DNA from: UBA4655 sp964585575
GTDB taxonomy: Bacteria > Planctomycetota > Planctomycetia > Pirellulales > UBA1268
DNA length: 59,627 nucleotides
Assembly (NCBI GenBank): GCA_964585575.1
Contig: CAZPEM010000002.1
Location: forward strand, 1 to 59,627
Direction of reading: 5' to 3'
Below, piece by piece: positions 32,588-40,644 of this stretch (position 1 is the stretch's first letter; every line of letters begins with the position of its first letter). The notes under the pieces were generated by a model. The model was not told the origin of the DNA and did no database searches. It saw only the letters and a list, made by a program, of their open reading frames with translations. A program made the translations under genes and the position numbers.

Positions 32588-33391
32588 TCAGCCCTCGTTC
32601 ATCCTCCGGTAGAGCACCTCGAACGGCTCGGCCGTGATGCTCACGTCGCCGCGGAACGGCTGGTTCATGTCGACGATCAGGTAGATCATCGTCCCCAGGT
32701 AGGCCGCGAGGATGCCGCCGAGCAACAGCTGCGTGATGAACCGCATCTCGAAGAGCCAGCACATCGCGACGGTGAGGACGGCCCCCAGGATCATCACGTA
32801 CCACATCGACGCCGGCAGGCCCGACTTCACCGAGTAGAGCCGCATCCGGCGGCACTCGAGGAAGTGATTGAGCTGCCGCAAGGCCTCGGCGTGAAGGATC
32901 TCCTCGGAGGGGGTCTTCGGCTGGAAGTCGAGGAGGCGGTCGTGGAACGCCTCAGCCCGGATCGTTCCCTCCTGGGGAATGATGCCCTGCTGCTGGAGCG
33001 GCCAGGCGTACTTGATCACGTACCGCGTGTAGTCTCTGAGGAGCCAGCGAAGGTTCTGGCCGAAGGGCTCGGGATAGCGGGAGACGTCCTCGTAGAGCGC
33101 CGAGAGCGCGGCCGCCTCGCGGGTGACGTTCGAGCCCGCCTCCGAGACGTTCTGGTAGGCCGTCACGGCGATGAGGCCGAGCAGCAGGCCGTAGAAGACG
33201 CAGAAGCAGGAGAGCACGTAGCCGACGATGTCGTTCGACCCCGGCATGTGCTTCACGAACTGCCGCAGGATCGGCCGCAGCAAGATCGCCCCGATCCAGT
33301 AGAAACCCACCGACACCGCGATCGCGAGCAACGCGAGCTTGTGGGAGGGAATGTCGTAGATCCAGAGCCAGTCGGCGAGAGGAAGCGTCAT
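32588..33391 (-). CDS. DUF4239 (bestrophin-like) membrane protein
   Basis: The protein has 267 residues with four likely membrane segments: two at residues 18-40 and 57-80, and two at 195-215 and 220-242. A long helical loop lies between the pairs. This layout, together with A-A-A-L-S-A-L-Y-E-D-V after the second segment, fits DUF4239, a family described as bestrophin-like. Bestrophins are anion channels, but channel activity of DUF4239 proteins is not shown. Its stop is 1 nt from the start of the UrtA-like gene, which suggests a joint role. Confidence 0.75.
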   Translation of the reverse strand: MTLPLADWLWIYDIPSHKLALLAIAVSVGFYWIGAILLRPILRQFVKHMPGSNDIVGYVLSCFCVFYGLLLGLIAVTAYQNVSEAGSNVTREAAALSALYEDVSRYPEPFGQNLRWLLRDYTRYVIKYAWPLQQQGIIPQEGTIRAEAFHDRLLDFQPKTPSEEILHAEALRQLNHFLECRRMRLYSVKSGLPASMWYVMILGAVLTVAMCWLFEMRFITQLLLGGILAAYLGTMIYLIVDMNQPFRGDVSITAEPFEVLYRRMNEG

Positions 33392-33488
33392 GGTTTCGAT
33401 GGTACCAACGCCCCGGGGCCGGTGCAGGCCGCGGGTTTTCCCGCCGGTAAACCCCCTTCGGCCCCGAACACCGGCCCGAGAAGGCCCT

Positions 33489-34055
33489 CTACCGGACCTC
33501 CTCCCCCTCCATCGCGTAGATCGCGAGATGCTTTCCGTCCGGGCCGAGGAGTTCGTCCACGCGGAAGGTGCCCGCCACCGCCACGGGCCGTACCGAGAAG
33601 TTGGCGGACTTGCCGGGCCGCATCCGGACGACGATGCAGTCGTGGAGCGCCGCGCCCGGGCCGAAGCAACACTCCATGTTGTCGCGGACGAGCACGAACT
33701 GCGTGAGGCCGGTCTGCTGGAAGCTCGGCAGGATGTAGCCCCGGATGCGGAGGCGTTCGCCTTCGAGCGCCGTCACCCGCTTCGGGAGGAGGTCGCGGGT
33801 GAACGGGGCCCCCTTCTCCATGTCGAGCTTGATGTCGTCGAACGTGACGTCGCGGGGCCTGCCGGGCGGCGTGGGAGCAGGCAACGCGGTCGTGGGCTGC
33901 CGCGGCGGATCGCCCACGGCGACGGCGGGAGATTCGGCAACACGAGCGGCGGGCTCGCGGCCGCCGCACCCACCGGCCACGGCGGCGATGCACGCCGCGG
34001 CGAGAATCAGAACGGCGGGAATCGAGTGCAAGGCTGGACTAACGCGTGAACGCAT
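33489..34055 (-). CDS. Lipoprotein with CCFG motif, DUF3299-like
   Basis: This gene encodes 188 residues. A signal sequence ends in V-A-G-G-C, a lipobox, followed by a Pro-rich linker. The C-terminal domain has L-R-I-R-G-Y-I-L-P-S-F, then F-V-L-V-R-D-N-M-E-C-C-F-G. This matches the general pattern of DUF3299, which has a conserved C-C-F-G motif after a strand. The neighbouring 34039-34764 gene has the same pattern. The Cys pair may bind metal. The start overlaps that gene by 17 nt. Confidence 0.7.
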   Translation of the reverse strand: MRSRVSPALHSIPAVLILAAACIAAVAGGCGGREPAARVAESPAVAVGDPPRQPTTALPAPTPPGRPRDVTFDDIKLDMEKGAPFTRDLLPKRVTALEGERLRIRGYILPSFQQTGLTQFVLVRDNMECCFGPGAALHDCIVVRMRPGKSANFSVRPVAVAGTFRVDELLGPDGKHLAIYAMEGEEVR

Positions 34056-34764
34056 CTTCGAGATGGTACAGCACGCCTCCTTCGATCGTGGAGATGCCCG
34101 TGGGCCTCACCGCGAAACGTCCGGCGATCTTGACGAGCCGCGGCGTGAAGTCGATCCCCTGGCGATCCGAAAGCCGCACGAGCACCCGGTCGGTGATCTT
34201 CGGGTTGCCTCCGAAGCAGCAGTCGCCCTGGTCACGCACCAGCAAAAACTCTGCGATGCCACGCTGCTCCTTGCCCGGATACATGTAGCCCTTGAGCAGC
34301 ACGAGCTTGCCGTCGATGGCCGTGGCCGATTCCGGCACGGCCGTCGGCGGCTCCCCCTCGGCCGTCTGCAGGAGCGAGTAGTCAATCCGCGAGTGCCCCT
34401 CGGGGAGTTCGGCCGCATACTGGATCGAGAGCCACGTGAGGCTGCCGGCGAGCGTGCAACAGGCGAACGCCACCCCGCCGATCGCCAGCGGAAGGCCGGT
34501 GAGCACTTCCGGCCGCGACGCGACCTGCCTCCACCCGATCAGCCCGAGCAGGATCGCGATGGCCGGCACTGCCGCCAGCGACCAGTCGAAGAAAGCCACG
34601 GGCGAAAGCACCGCCAGGATGGCGGCCGCGATCGCGTACTGGCTCGGCGAGCGGTACTCGCCGAGCGAATCTCCGTCGGCCAGCGGCTCCTGCAGTTCGC
34701 TCCCTCGGCCGCGGGGAAGCACGGCGGTCGAGTCGAACAGACTCGCGGACATCCCTCGACGCAT
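34039..34764 (-). CDS. Membrane protein with CCFG motif, DUF3299-like
   Basis: The predicted protein has 241 residues from the ATG at 34764 (34752 is also possible); the longer frame to 35082 only overlaps the CPFC gene. Residues 45-70 and 85-110 are membrane segments with a short loop, like a DUF4190 pair. The C-terminal domain reads L-L-K-G-Y-M-Y-P-G-K, then L-V-R-D-Q-G-D-C-C-F-G-G, as in the lipoprotein downstream. It sits between the CPFC protein and that lipoprotein, 16 nt after the former. Together they look like an extracytoplasmic redox or metal module. Confidence 0.7.
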   Translation of the reverse strand: MRRGMSASLFDSTAVLPRGRGSELQEPLADGDSLGEYRSPSQYAIAAAILAVLSPVAFFDWSLAAVPAIAILLGLIGWRQVASRPEVLTGLPLAIGGVAFACCTLAGSLTWLSIQYAAELPEGHSRIDYSLLQTAEGEPPTAVPESATAIDGKLVLLKGYMYPGKEQRGIAEFLLVRDQGDCCFGGNPKITDRVLVRLSDRQGIDFTPRLVKIAGRFAVRPTGISTIEGGVLYHLEDAFTR

Positions 34765-34780
34765 GGGTACCCCGGACGCC

Positions 34781-36310
34781 TTAGCCGGATCTGGAGTCGG
34801 GGCGGAGAACGGCCCGCGACACCGCCGCCACGGCAGCCACGATCGCCGCCCACACGATCCAGCGTACCCGTGGGAACGGCCGCGAGGAAGCGTCTTTCTT
34901 CGCCGCGAGACTTTTGTCGGCGGGGGCGGGGCGATTCTCGGGATCGGTGTCTCCGAGCACGGGCGAGAGGCGTCCGGAGAGCGATGCATCGCGACCTTCA
35001 TCGGCGGCATCTTCGGTGGAGAGCGGCTCGGCGACGACCGGGAGGCCCGCAAGCGGGGCGCCCGGGATCTCCGAGGGAGCACCGTCTTTTTCGCCTTCCG
35101 TCGCCTTCGGCTTCACCGCCGCGGCTCCGGTGAACGCGGCGACAGCGGCCGCCCGCTTCACCGCCTCAGGGTCGATCTTCTCGAACCGCTCGATCGCCTC
35201 GGCCGCCTCCGGCTTGGGGCAGGCCCGCATGTAGTTCACGATCGGCTCGCGGACGAAGAGGTTGTCGCTCGTGGCCTTCTGGAAGATTTCCACGAGCCGC
35301 TCGAACACCGTCCAGTCTTCCCAGCGGGCGAGGTCGGCGATGACGAGATCGGCGAGCTTCGGCTCGTCGAGCAGGAGCCGCAGCGAGCGGAGCAGCCGCT
35401 CCCTCGGCACGATCCCCTTTTCCTCGCCGAGAAACCGCAGCGCCATGACGGCCGCGTAGGTTTCCGTGAAGGGCACGTCCTTGCTGCTGCTGCGGTCGAG
35501 GAAGAGTCGGTCGATGAGGTCGAGCCCCTCCGCACCCATGAGCGTGGCGTGGCATGCGATGAGCGCGTCGAGGCCCGCGCGAACCTCCGCCGCCTCCTTG
35601 CCGAGGCCCTCGCCCGAGAGGATCTTCGCGATCCGCGCGGCGTCGGCCTTCGTGCCGCAGACACCGAGCATCGTCGCGTAGAGCCGCCGCCGGCTGGCCT
35701 GGACCTTCGGGTCTTCGATCCAGGTGAGCAGCTGCGAGGCGTCCATCCGGTCCTCGAGCCCCTTCAGGTCGGCGTAGGAGGCGATCGCGAACTCGTCGTA
35801 GGCGTCGCGGGCGAGCACCTCGTCGGGATCCTCGAGATGCTTCTGGAAAAATGCGAGACGGTCGGGCCCGGAGGCGGGCAGCGACGAAAGTTTTTTCAGG
35901 TAGCCGACGGCCTTCTCCGTGATCGAGATCGGGCTCGACCAGACGAGTTCCGGCGGCTCGACCGCCAGGAGCAGGAAGAGCGACCCCACCGGCTTCTCGT
36001 CGAGGAAGATCGTCTCGATCGGCTTCGCGCCGCGGCCGGAATGCCCCGCCGCCTCGAGCAGTTCGGCCCCCTTGAGCGTCTCCACCACCTCGAAGGAGCC
36101 CTTCGGCAGCGGCCCCTCGGCCCGCGGTGCGAGCGATCCCGGATTGGGACGCTTCACGAGCCTCGCGATCACGGCCACCTGGCTCTGCTCGATTTCCTGG
36201 GCGAACGTGAGCGAGACGGCCGAGCAGAACGGGCAGGAGAACGACTGCCGCGGCAGGGCGACCGCCGTGATCAGGAGCAGGCAGGCGAGAAATCGTCCAA
36301 ACCTTCGCAT
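34781..36310 (-). CDS. Secreted protein with CPFC motif and helical repeats (copy 2)
   Basis: The predicted protein has 509 residues from the ATG at 36310 (an ATG at 36328 is also in frame). A signal peptide ends just before S-C-P-F-C-S-A-V. As in the paralogue at 29475-30626, a beta-rich part is followed by helical repeats: D-A-Y-D-E-F, W-I-E-D-P, G-L-D-A-L-I-A, and Y-M-R-A-C-P-K-P-E-A. This copy has an added acidic linker and a C-terminal membrane segment (I-V-W-A-A-I-V-A-A-V-A-A-V), so it is anchored with its bulk outside. It lies 40 nt downstream of the ABC permease gene. Confidence 0.7.
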   Translation of the reverse strand: MRRFGRFLACLLLITAVALPRQSFSCPFCSAVSLTFAQEIEQSQVAVIARLVKRPNPGSLAPRAEGPLPKGSFEVVETLKGAELLEAAGHSGRGAKPIETIFLDEKPVGSLFLLLAVEPPELVWSSPISITEKAVGYLKKLSSLPASGPDRLAFFQKHLEDPDEVLARDAYDEFAIASYADLKGLEDRMDASQLLTWIEDPKVQASRRRLYATMLGVCGTKADAARIAKILSGEGLGKEAAEVRAGLDALIACHATLMGAEGLDLIDRLFLDRSSSKDVPFTETYAAVMALRFLGEEKGIVPRERLLRSLRLLLDEPKLADLVIADLARWEDWTVFERLVEIFQKATSDNLFVREPIVNYMRACPKPEAAEAIERFEKIDPEAVKRAAAVAAFTGAAAVKPKATEGEKDGAPSEIPGAPLAGLPVVAEPLSTEDAADEGRDASLSGRLSPVLGDTDPENRPAPADKSLAAKKDASSRPFPRVRWIVWAAIVAAVAAVSRAVLRPDSRSG

Positions 36311-36350
36311 GGTCGTGAAGTCTACCATGTTGCCCGGTGGGCGATCGAGG

Positions 36351-37715
36351 TCATCCCGGCCCCTGGAGCCAGCGGGCGACGTCGGTGCGATACGCCGCGA
36401 CCGCCGGCAGGATGCCGGCGAGAATCGCGAGGCCGACGATGAACGGCACGAGCAGGAGCTCGGCCTGCGGAGCGGCCGAGAGCACGCCCGCCGAGACGCC
36501 GGCGTTCGTGGCGATCCAGGGACCGATCGCACCGACCAAAAGGTGCCCGAGCACCCAGCCCGCGAGCCCGCCGGCGACCGCCAGCAGCACGGCCTCCACG
36601 AGCACCGTCGAGAGCACATGGCCGCGTCGCGCGCCGAGCGCCCGCATGATGGCGACATCCCTTTTCCGTTCGAGCGTCGAGCCGACCATGCTGACGAGGA
36701 TTCCCACCGCCGACACGACGACGACCATCGCCGTGATCAAGAGCAGAAGCAGCTCCAGCGGCCGCACGAAGAGGTCGAGCAACTGGCGGATCTCCCCGAT
36801 CGGCAGCGCGGCCTGCGCGTCGCGGCCCTCGTTGATCGCCGTGCGGACGCCCATCGCGGTCAGTTCCGGAGGCAGGCCGGCGGCGCTCGCCGTCTCGAGG
36901 AGGATCGAAGTCACCTCCCGCTGGATCTTCCGCAGGGGCTTCGCGCCGCCGACATCCACCGGGATGCCGGCCTCGGGAGTTTTCGGGGAGATCTTCGTCG
37001 ACGCGGCGTCGGCACCGGGGGTGTCTTCATCGTCGACCGGCTTGGCGTGGCCGTCCTGGAGATAGAACCCCTCCATGTTCACGAACACACCACGGTCGAC
37101 CGGCGTGTCGGTCCGTTCGAGGATGCCGACGAGCTTGAAGGGATCGTGCTTCGGGCCGTCGTCGGCGCCGTGGGTCGGGGAGAACTCGTCGCCGAGCTTC
37201 ATCCCGTAGCGAGCGGCCACGGCGGCTCCGACCACGCCTTCGAAGAAGTTCTCGTCGCGGAGGTTCCTCCCGGCGGTGAAGCGGTAGGGGCGGCCGCCGC
37301 CGCGGGTGAGGCGGTCGAACATCGCGGCGTTCGTGCCGATCACGCGGTAGCCCTGCCAGTAGTCGCCCATGCAGATCGGCACGGCGACGGCGGTGCTCGA
37401 CGCGAAACGGCCGTCACGGCCGTCATCGCGGCGACTCGCGGACAGGAACTCCTCGTAGACGCTCCAGGGGATGTTTTCGATGGGCCGCGAGATGTAGTAG
37501 ACGCTGTTGAGCACCAGCTGCAGCGGGCTCCCCTTCGCGCCGATGATCATGTTGTAGCCGAGGCCGGTTCCGCTCGCGAAGGCCTGCCGGACGACGTTGC
37601 CGGTGACGAGCGTCGCGACGACGAGCGCGACGCCCAGCGCGAGCGACAGCACGGTGAGCGCGGAGTTGAGGGCCCGTTGGCGGATGTTGCGCCAGGCGAT
37701 GCCGAAGAGCGTCAT
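36351..37715 (-). CDS. ABC transporter permease, FtsX/MacB family
   Basis: This gene encodes 454 residues. One membrane segment lies near residues 19-42 and three more in the last 150 residues, with a large extracytoplasmic domain between. This is the FtsX/MacB/LolC layout. The conserved E-R-K-R-D-V-A-I-M-R-A-L-G-A segment near residue 345 is diagnostic. The family does not transport through the membrane but couples ATP use to work outside it, such as extraction of lipoproteins or small molecules. The start overlaps the ATPase stop by 4 nt. The longer frame to 38552 is a shadow of the ATPase gene. Confidence 0.88.
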   Translation of the reverse strand: MTLFGIAWRNIRQRALNSALTVLSLALGVALVVATLVTGNVVRQAFASGTGLGYNMIIGAKGSPLQLVLNSVYYISRPIENIPWSVYEEFLSASRRDDGRDGRFASSTAVAVPICMGDYWQGYRVIGTNAAMFDRLTRGGGRPYRFTAGRNLRDENFFEGVVGAAVAARYGMKLGDEFSPTHGADDGPKHDPFKLVGILERTDTPVDRGVFVNMEGFYLQDGHAKPVDDEDTPGADAASTKISPKTPEAGIPVDVGGAKPLRKIQREVTSILLETASAAGLPPELTAMGVRTAINEGRDAQAALPIGEIRQLLDLFVRPLELLLLLITAMVVVVSAVGILVSMVGSTLERKRDVAIMRALGARRGHVLSTVLVEAVLLAVAGGLAGWVLGHLLVGAIGPWIATNAGVSAGVLSAAPQAELLLVPFIVGLAILAGILPAVAAYRTDVARWLQGPG

Positions 37716-38470
37716 GCCCGACCTCCACCCGTGGCTTCCGGCCGCCCTGCTGTGGCTTCCGGCCGAACCGCCGTGGCTTCCGGCCGACCTGCCCTCGCGG
37801 CACGGTTGAAGTCCTCGATGCGGATCCTCCGCTCGAACTGCGACGCCACCTCCGGCGAGTGCGTCACGATCAGGAGGGCGACTCCCTGCTCCCGGCAGGT
37901 GTTCCGCAGGAGGTCGATCACCTGCTGCTGGTGGGCCGGATCGATGCTCGCCGTCGGCTCGTCGGCGAGGATCGCCCGCGGCCGGTTGGCAAGCGCCCTG
38001 GCGACCGCCACCCGCTGCTGCTCCCCGATGGAAAGATGCGCCGGGCGGTGGGAGAGCCTGTGGGCGAGCCCCACCGAGGCCAGGAGCGACTCGGCCCGGG
38101 AGCGGTCGGGGCGGCCCGTGCCGAACGACATCGCCACGAGCACGTTCTCGAGGGCCGTGAACCCGGGCAGGAGATTGAACGACTGGAACACCATGCCGAG
38201 CTTGTCGGCCCGAATCCGGTCGCGGGTCGCCTCGTCGAATCGGGTGAGGTCGAGGCCGTCGACGACGACACTCCCGCGGTCGGGCCGCAGGATCCCCGAG
38301 ATCACGTTGAGCAGCGTCGATTTCCCGGAGCCGCTGCGGCCCTCGAGCGAAACCTGCTCGCCGCGTGCCACCTCGAAACGATCGACGTCGAGCACCGTGA
38401 GCGGCTCGCCCCCGGGCACGGGAAACGTCTTGCGAACGTCGGAAAGCGAAATGACGGAGGGCGCGTCCAT
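37712..38470 (-). CDS. ABC transporter ATP-binding protein, LolD/MacB type
   Basis: The predicted protein has 252 residues from the ATG at 38470 (a GTG at 38476 is in frame). It carries a Walker A motif (G-R-S-G-S-G-K-S-T), a signature loop that reads L-S-I-G-E-Q-Q-R, and a Walker B with I-L-A-D-E-P-T. The signature is L-S-I-G-E in place of L-S-G-G-E. The C-terminus ends with a repeated R-P-E-A-T-A unit encoded by a 21-nt repeat. It pairs with the permease downstream. Confidence 0.9.
   Translation of the reverse strand: MDAPSVISLSDVRKTFPVPGGEPLTVLDVDRFEVARGEQVSLEGRSGSGKSTLLNVISGILRPDRGSVVVDGLDLTRFDEATRDRIRADKLGMVFQSFNLLPGFTALENVLVAMSFGTGRPDRSRAESLLASVGLAHRLSHRPAHLSIGEQQRVAVARALANRPRAILADEPTASIDPAHQQQVIDLLRNTCREQGVALLIVTHSPEVASQFERRIRIEDFNRAARAGRPEATAVRPEATAGRPEATGGGRA
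37731..37793 (-). repeat. Three 21-nt tandem repeats at the 3' end of the ABC ATPase gene
   Basis: The 14-nt core GTGGCTTCCGGCCG recurs at 37731, 37752 and 37773, each followed by 7 more variable bases. It encodes three heptads with R-P-E-A-T. The in-frame unit length suggests slippage in a region free of constraint. Confidence 0.7.
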
Positions 38471-38497
38471 GACCACGGCAATGATACCGCAATCGCC

Positions 38498-38977
38498 TTA
38501 CTCGAGCTGGTCGCCATACCGGCGGCGGACCTCGGCGAGGAACGACCGGCACCAGCCGTCGAAGCCGGCGACGCAGCGAGATGCGTTTTCGGCGGCGGCC
38601 GTGACGCGGATGGGATCGAGGTCGAGATCGTAGGCATGTCGAAAGAGATGCCTGAACCCCTTCAGTTCACGAACGTCCCGCACCGCATCGAGCGGGAGAA
38701 ATGCGGGGCGAATTCCCTTCAGATCGAGGGTCATCCTTTCGACGAGCGTGTCGTGGTACCGGCCCGTCTTCTCGAGATGGTTTTCGAACGACTCGCAGAG
38801 CCGCTCGAACGCTTTTTCGAGAATGTTGTAGATGCGGTTGATCTCGAAGGCCGCGGCAGCCCACCGGCCGTCGGTCGATTCGGCCAGCCGCTCCTCGAGA
38901 AGGCCGACCGCTCGCCGCATGACCCGGCCGTCCTGTTCCCAGCCATCCTCCAGGATCTGCAGTGCTATGCGATCCAT
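38498..38977 (-). CDS. HepT-like ribonuclease toxin
   Basis: This gene encodes 159 residues, all-helical. The HEPN motif R-x4-H-x-Y is present as Arg109, His114 and Tyr116 (R-H-L-F-R-H-A-Y). HepT toxins are HEPN ribonucleases, and in the characterised system the partner MntA adds AMP groups to a Tyr in this motif. Its gene overlaps the upstream MntA-like gene by 13 nt. The pair therefore looks like a type VII toxin-antitoxin module. It lies outside the island, between a transporter operon and GAPDH. Confidence 0.8.
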   Translation of the reverse strand: MDRIALQILEDGWEQDGRVMRRAVGLLEERLAESTDGRWAAAAFEINRIYNILEKAFERLCESFENHLEKTGRYHDTLVERMTLDLKGIRPAFLPLDAVRDVRELKGFRHLFRHAYDLDLDPIRVTAAAENASRCVAGFDGWCRSFLAEVRRRYGDQLE

Positions 38978-39291
38978 CGTTCGCCGGTCCCTTCGATCAC
39001 GGGCTTCAGCCGGGTGCGGTCGATGAGGCAGACATCCACCTCTCGGCCCACGTCTGCGGAAAGCAGGCTCTGCAGGTATTCAAGCGTCATGCCCGCAGGC
39101 AGCGATTCCAGCGCCACATCGACATCGGACCATTCATGGAAGCGGCCAGGCTTGACGAGCGAGCCATAGACCCACACCCCTGTTTTCGGCACATGCCTCG
39201 CCAGGGATTCACGAAGAAGGCAGCGGGTCTTGTCGGCACGTGCCGCGTCGTCTCGCAGTCGCCGTTCACGTTGTGACGCCAATAACCACAT
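38965..39291 (-). CDS. MntA-like nucleotidyltransferase antitoxin
   Basis: The protein has 108 residues, the normal size for minimal nucleotidyltransferases. The active-site motif is G-S (residues 43-44) followed by 11 residues and D-V-D (56-58). Most MntA proteins have 10 residues between, so there is one extra residue in the loop. The family neutralises HepT by adding AMP to it. The antitoxin gene comes first in the operon. Confidence 0.8.
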   Translation of the reverse strand: MWLLASQRERRLRDDAARADKTRCLLRESLARHVPKTGVWVYGSLVKPGRFHEWSDVDVALESLPAGMTLEYLQSLLSADVGREVDVCLIDRTRLKPVIEGTGERWIA

Positions 39292-39436
39292 GCTTTCAGG
39301 ATAAGTGCCGCATGCTCTCCGGGCCAGCCAGCCGCGGGGAAGGACCCGCGGCCACGGGCGGTATGCCGCACCACGAGCCTGCAGAGCAGCAGTCCGGCCA
39401 CCACGAACCAGACAGGGGCAGCCCCTCGCCCCGCAC

Positions 39437-39498
39437 GTTTGACGTACCTCAAACGGACTGTTTCACGGTCAAACCGCGAACGCTATCGTCAAATCGCG
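39437..39498 (+). promoter_or_regulatory. Operator-like repeats upstream of GAPDH
   Basis: A perfect inverted repeat, GTTTGA at 39437-39442 and TCAAAC at 39449-39454, is followed by two direct repeats, GTCAAACCGCG at 39468 and GTCAAATCGCG at 39488. The direct repeats start 20 nt apart, about two turns of the helix. They end 17 nt before the candidate -35 box. The arrangement suggests a cooperatively bound regulator. The rest of the 39292-39627 gap holds no gene that I can support. Confidence 0.45.
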
Positions 39499-39515
39499 GA
39501 CGGGACGCGGGGCGA

Positions 39516-39545
39516 TTGAGAACCGCCGCCAAGAACGTGTATATT
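39516..39545 (+). promoter_or_regulatory. Candidate sigma-70-type promoter for GAPDH
   Basis: A -35-like TTGAGA at 39516-39521 and a -10-like TATATT at 39540-39545 are separated by 18 nt. They lie about 80 nt upstream of the GAPDH start codon. Both boxes differ by few positions from the consensus TTGACA and TATAAT. Confidence 0.45.
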
Positions 39546-39627
39546 CCTCGCGATTTTGGCGGGGCCCGCACCGCGGCGTCGCGGCGACGGCCCGAACGCC
39601 AGCTGGATGAACCCAGGAGGATCTCAC

Positions 39628-40644
39628 GTGCCCATTCGCGTCGGCATCAACGGTTTTGGTCGCATCGGACGGCTCACCTACCGCGCCATCTACGAGAAGT
39701 ACGGTCTCAATGGCGATGTCCAGGTCGTGGCCATCAACGATCTCACCGACGCGAAGACGAACGCCCACCTGCTCGAGTTCGATTCCAACTACGGGCCGTT
39801 CAAGGGGAAGGTCGGCTACGAGGGCAACGACCTCGTCGTCGACGGCCACACGATCAAGGTCTTCGCGGAGAAGGATCCGGGCTCGATCCCATGGGGCAGC
39901 CAGGACGTGCAGATCGTCGTGGAGAGCACCGGCTTCTTCACCGACGCGACGAAGGCCGTGGCCCACAAGCGGGACAGCGTCAAGAAGGTCGTGATCTCGG
40001 CTCCGGCCAAGAACGAGGACCTGACGATCGTGCTGGGCGTCAACAACGAGATGTACGACCCGAAGAAGCACCACGTCATCTCGAACGCTTCCTGCACGAC
40101 GAACGGGCTGGCCCCCGTCGCGAAGGTGCTCCATGAGACGTGGGGAATCGACCGCGGCCTGCTGACGACCGTGCACGCCTATACGAACTCGCAGAAGACG
40201 GTGGACACGGCCGCCAAGGATCTCCGCGACGCCCGTGCCGCCGCCCTCAACATCGTCCCGAGCAGCACCGGCGCCGCGAAGGCGGTGGGCCTCGTGATTC
40301 CCGCCCTGCAGGGGAAGTTCACCGGCATGGCGTTCCGCGTGCCGACCCCGACCGTGAGCGTCGTCGACTTCACGGCGATCCTCGGCAAGGACGCGTCGCC
40401 CGCCGACATCAATGCCGCGATGAAGAAGGCGGCCGACGGCCCGCTCAAGGGAATTCTCCGCTACACGGAGAAGGAACTCGTCTCCACCGACCTCAAGGGC
40501 GACCCCCACAGCTCGATCTTCTCGGCCGTCGACACGATCGGGCTCGGCAACTTCGTGAAGGTGGTCAGCTGGTACGACAACGAATGGGGCTACTCGAACC
40601 GGGTCGCCGACCTGCTGAACTTCCTCGAGGACCGGGGCCTGTAG
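39628..40644 (+). CDS. gap: Glyceraldehyde-3-phosphate dehydrogenase, type I
   Basis: This gene encodes 338 residues from a GTG at 39628, with AGGAGG 7 nt upstream. The NAD-binding motif is G-I-N-G-F-G-R-I-G-R at the N-terminus. The catalytic Cys156 lies in S-N-A-S-C-T-T-N, with His183 in T-V-H-A-Y-T-N. The conserved W-Y-D-N-E-W-G-Y is near the C-terminus. The enzyme converts glyceraldehyde 3-phosphate to 1,3-bisphosphoglycerate in glycolysis. The A-I-N-D-L segment after the second strand, with Asp38, fits an NAD-specific enzyme. Confidence 0.97.
   Translation: MPIRVGINGFGRIGRLTYRAIYEKYGLNGDVQVVAINDLTDAKTNAHLLEFDSNYGPFKGKVGYEGNDLVVDGHTIKVFAEKDPGSIPWGSQDVQIVVESTGFFTDATKAVAHKRDSVKKVVISAPAKNEDLTIVLGVNNEMYDPKKHHVISNASCTTNGLAPVAKVLHETWGIDRGLLTTVHAYTNSQKTVDTAAKDLRDARAAALNIVPSSTGAAKAVGLVIPALQGKFTGMAFRVPTPTVSVVDFTAILGKDASPADINAAMKKAADGPLKGILRYTEKELVSTDLKGDPHSSIFSAVDTIGLGNFVKVVSWYDNEWGYSNRVADLLNFLEDRGL

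Noticed and set aside
35919..38633. Plus-strand frame of 904 codons opposite the ABC transporter genes
   Set aside because: It runs antisense to a well-supported permease, ATPase and CPFC protein. The product is Arg/Ser-rich without motifs.
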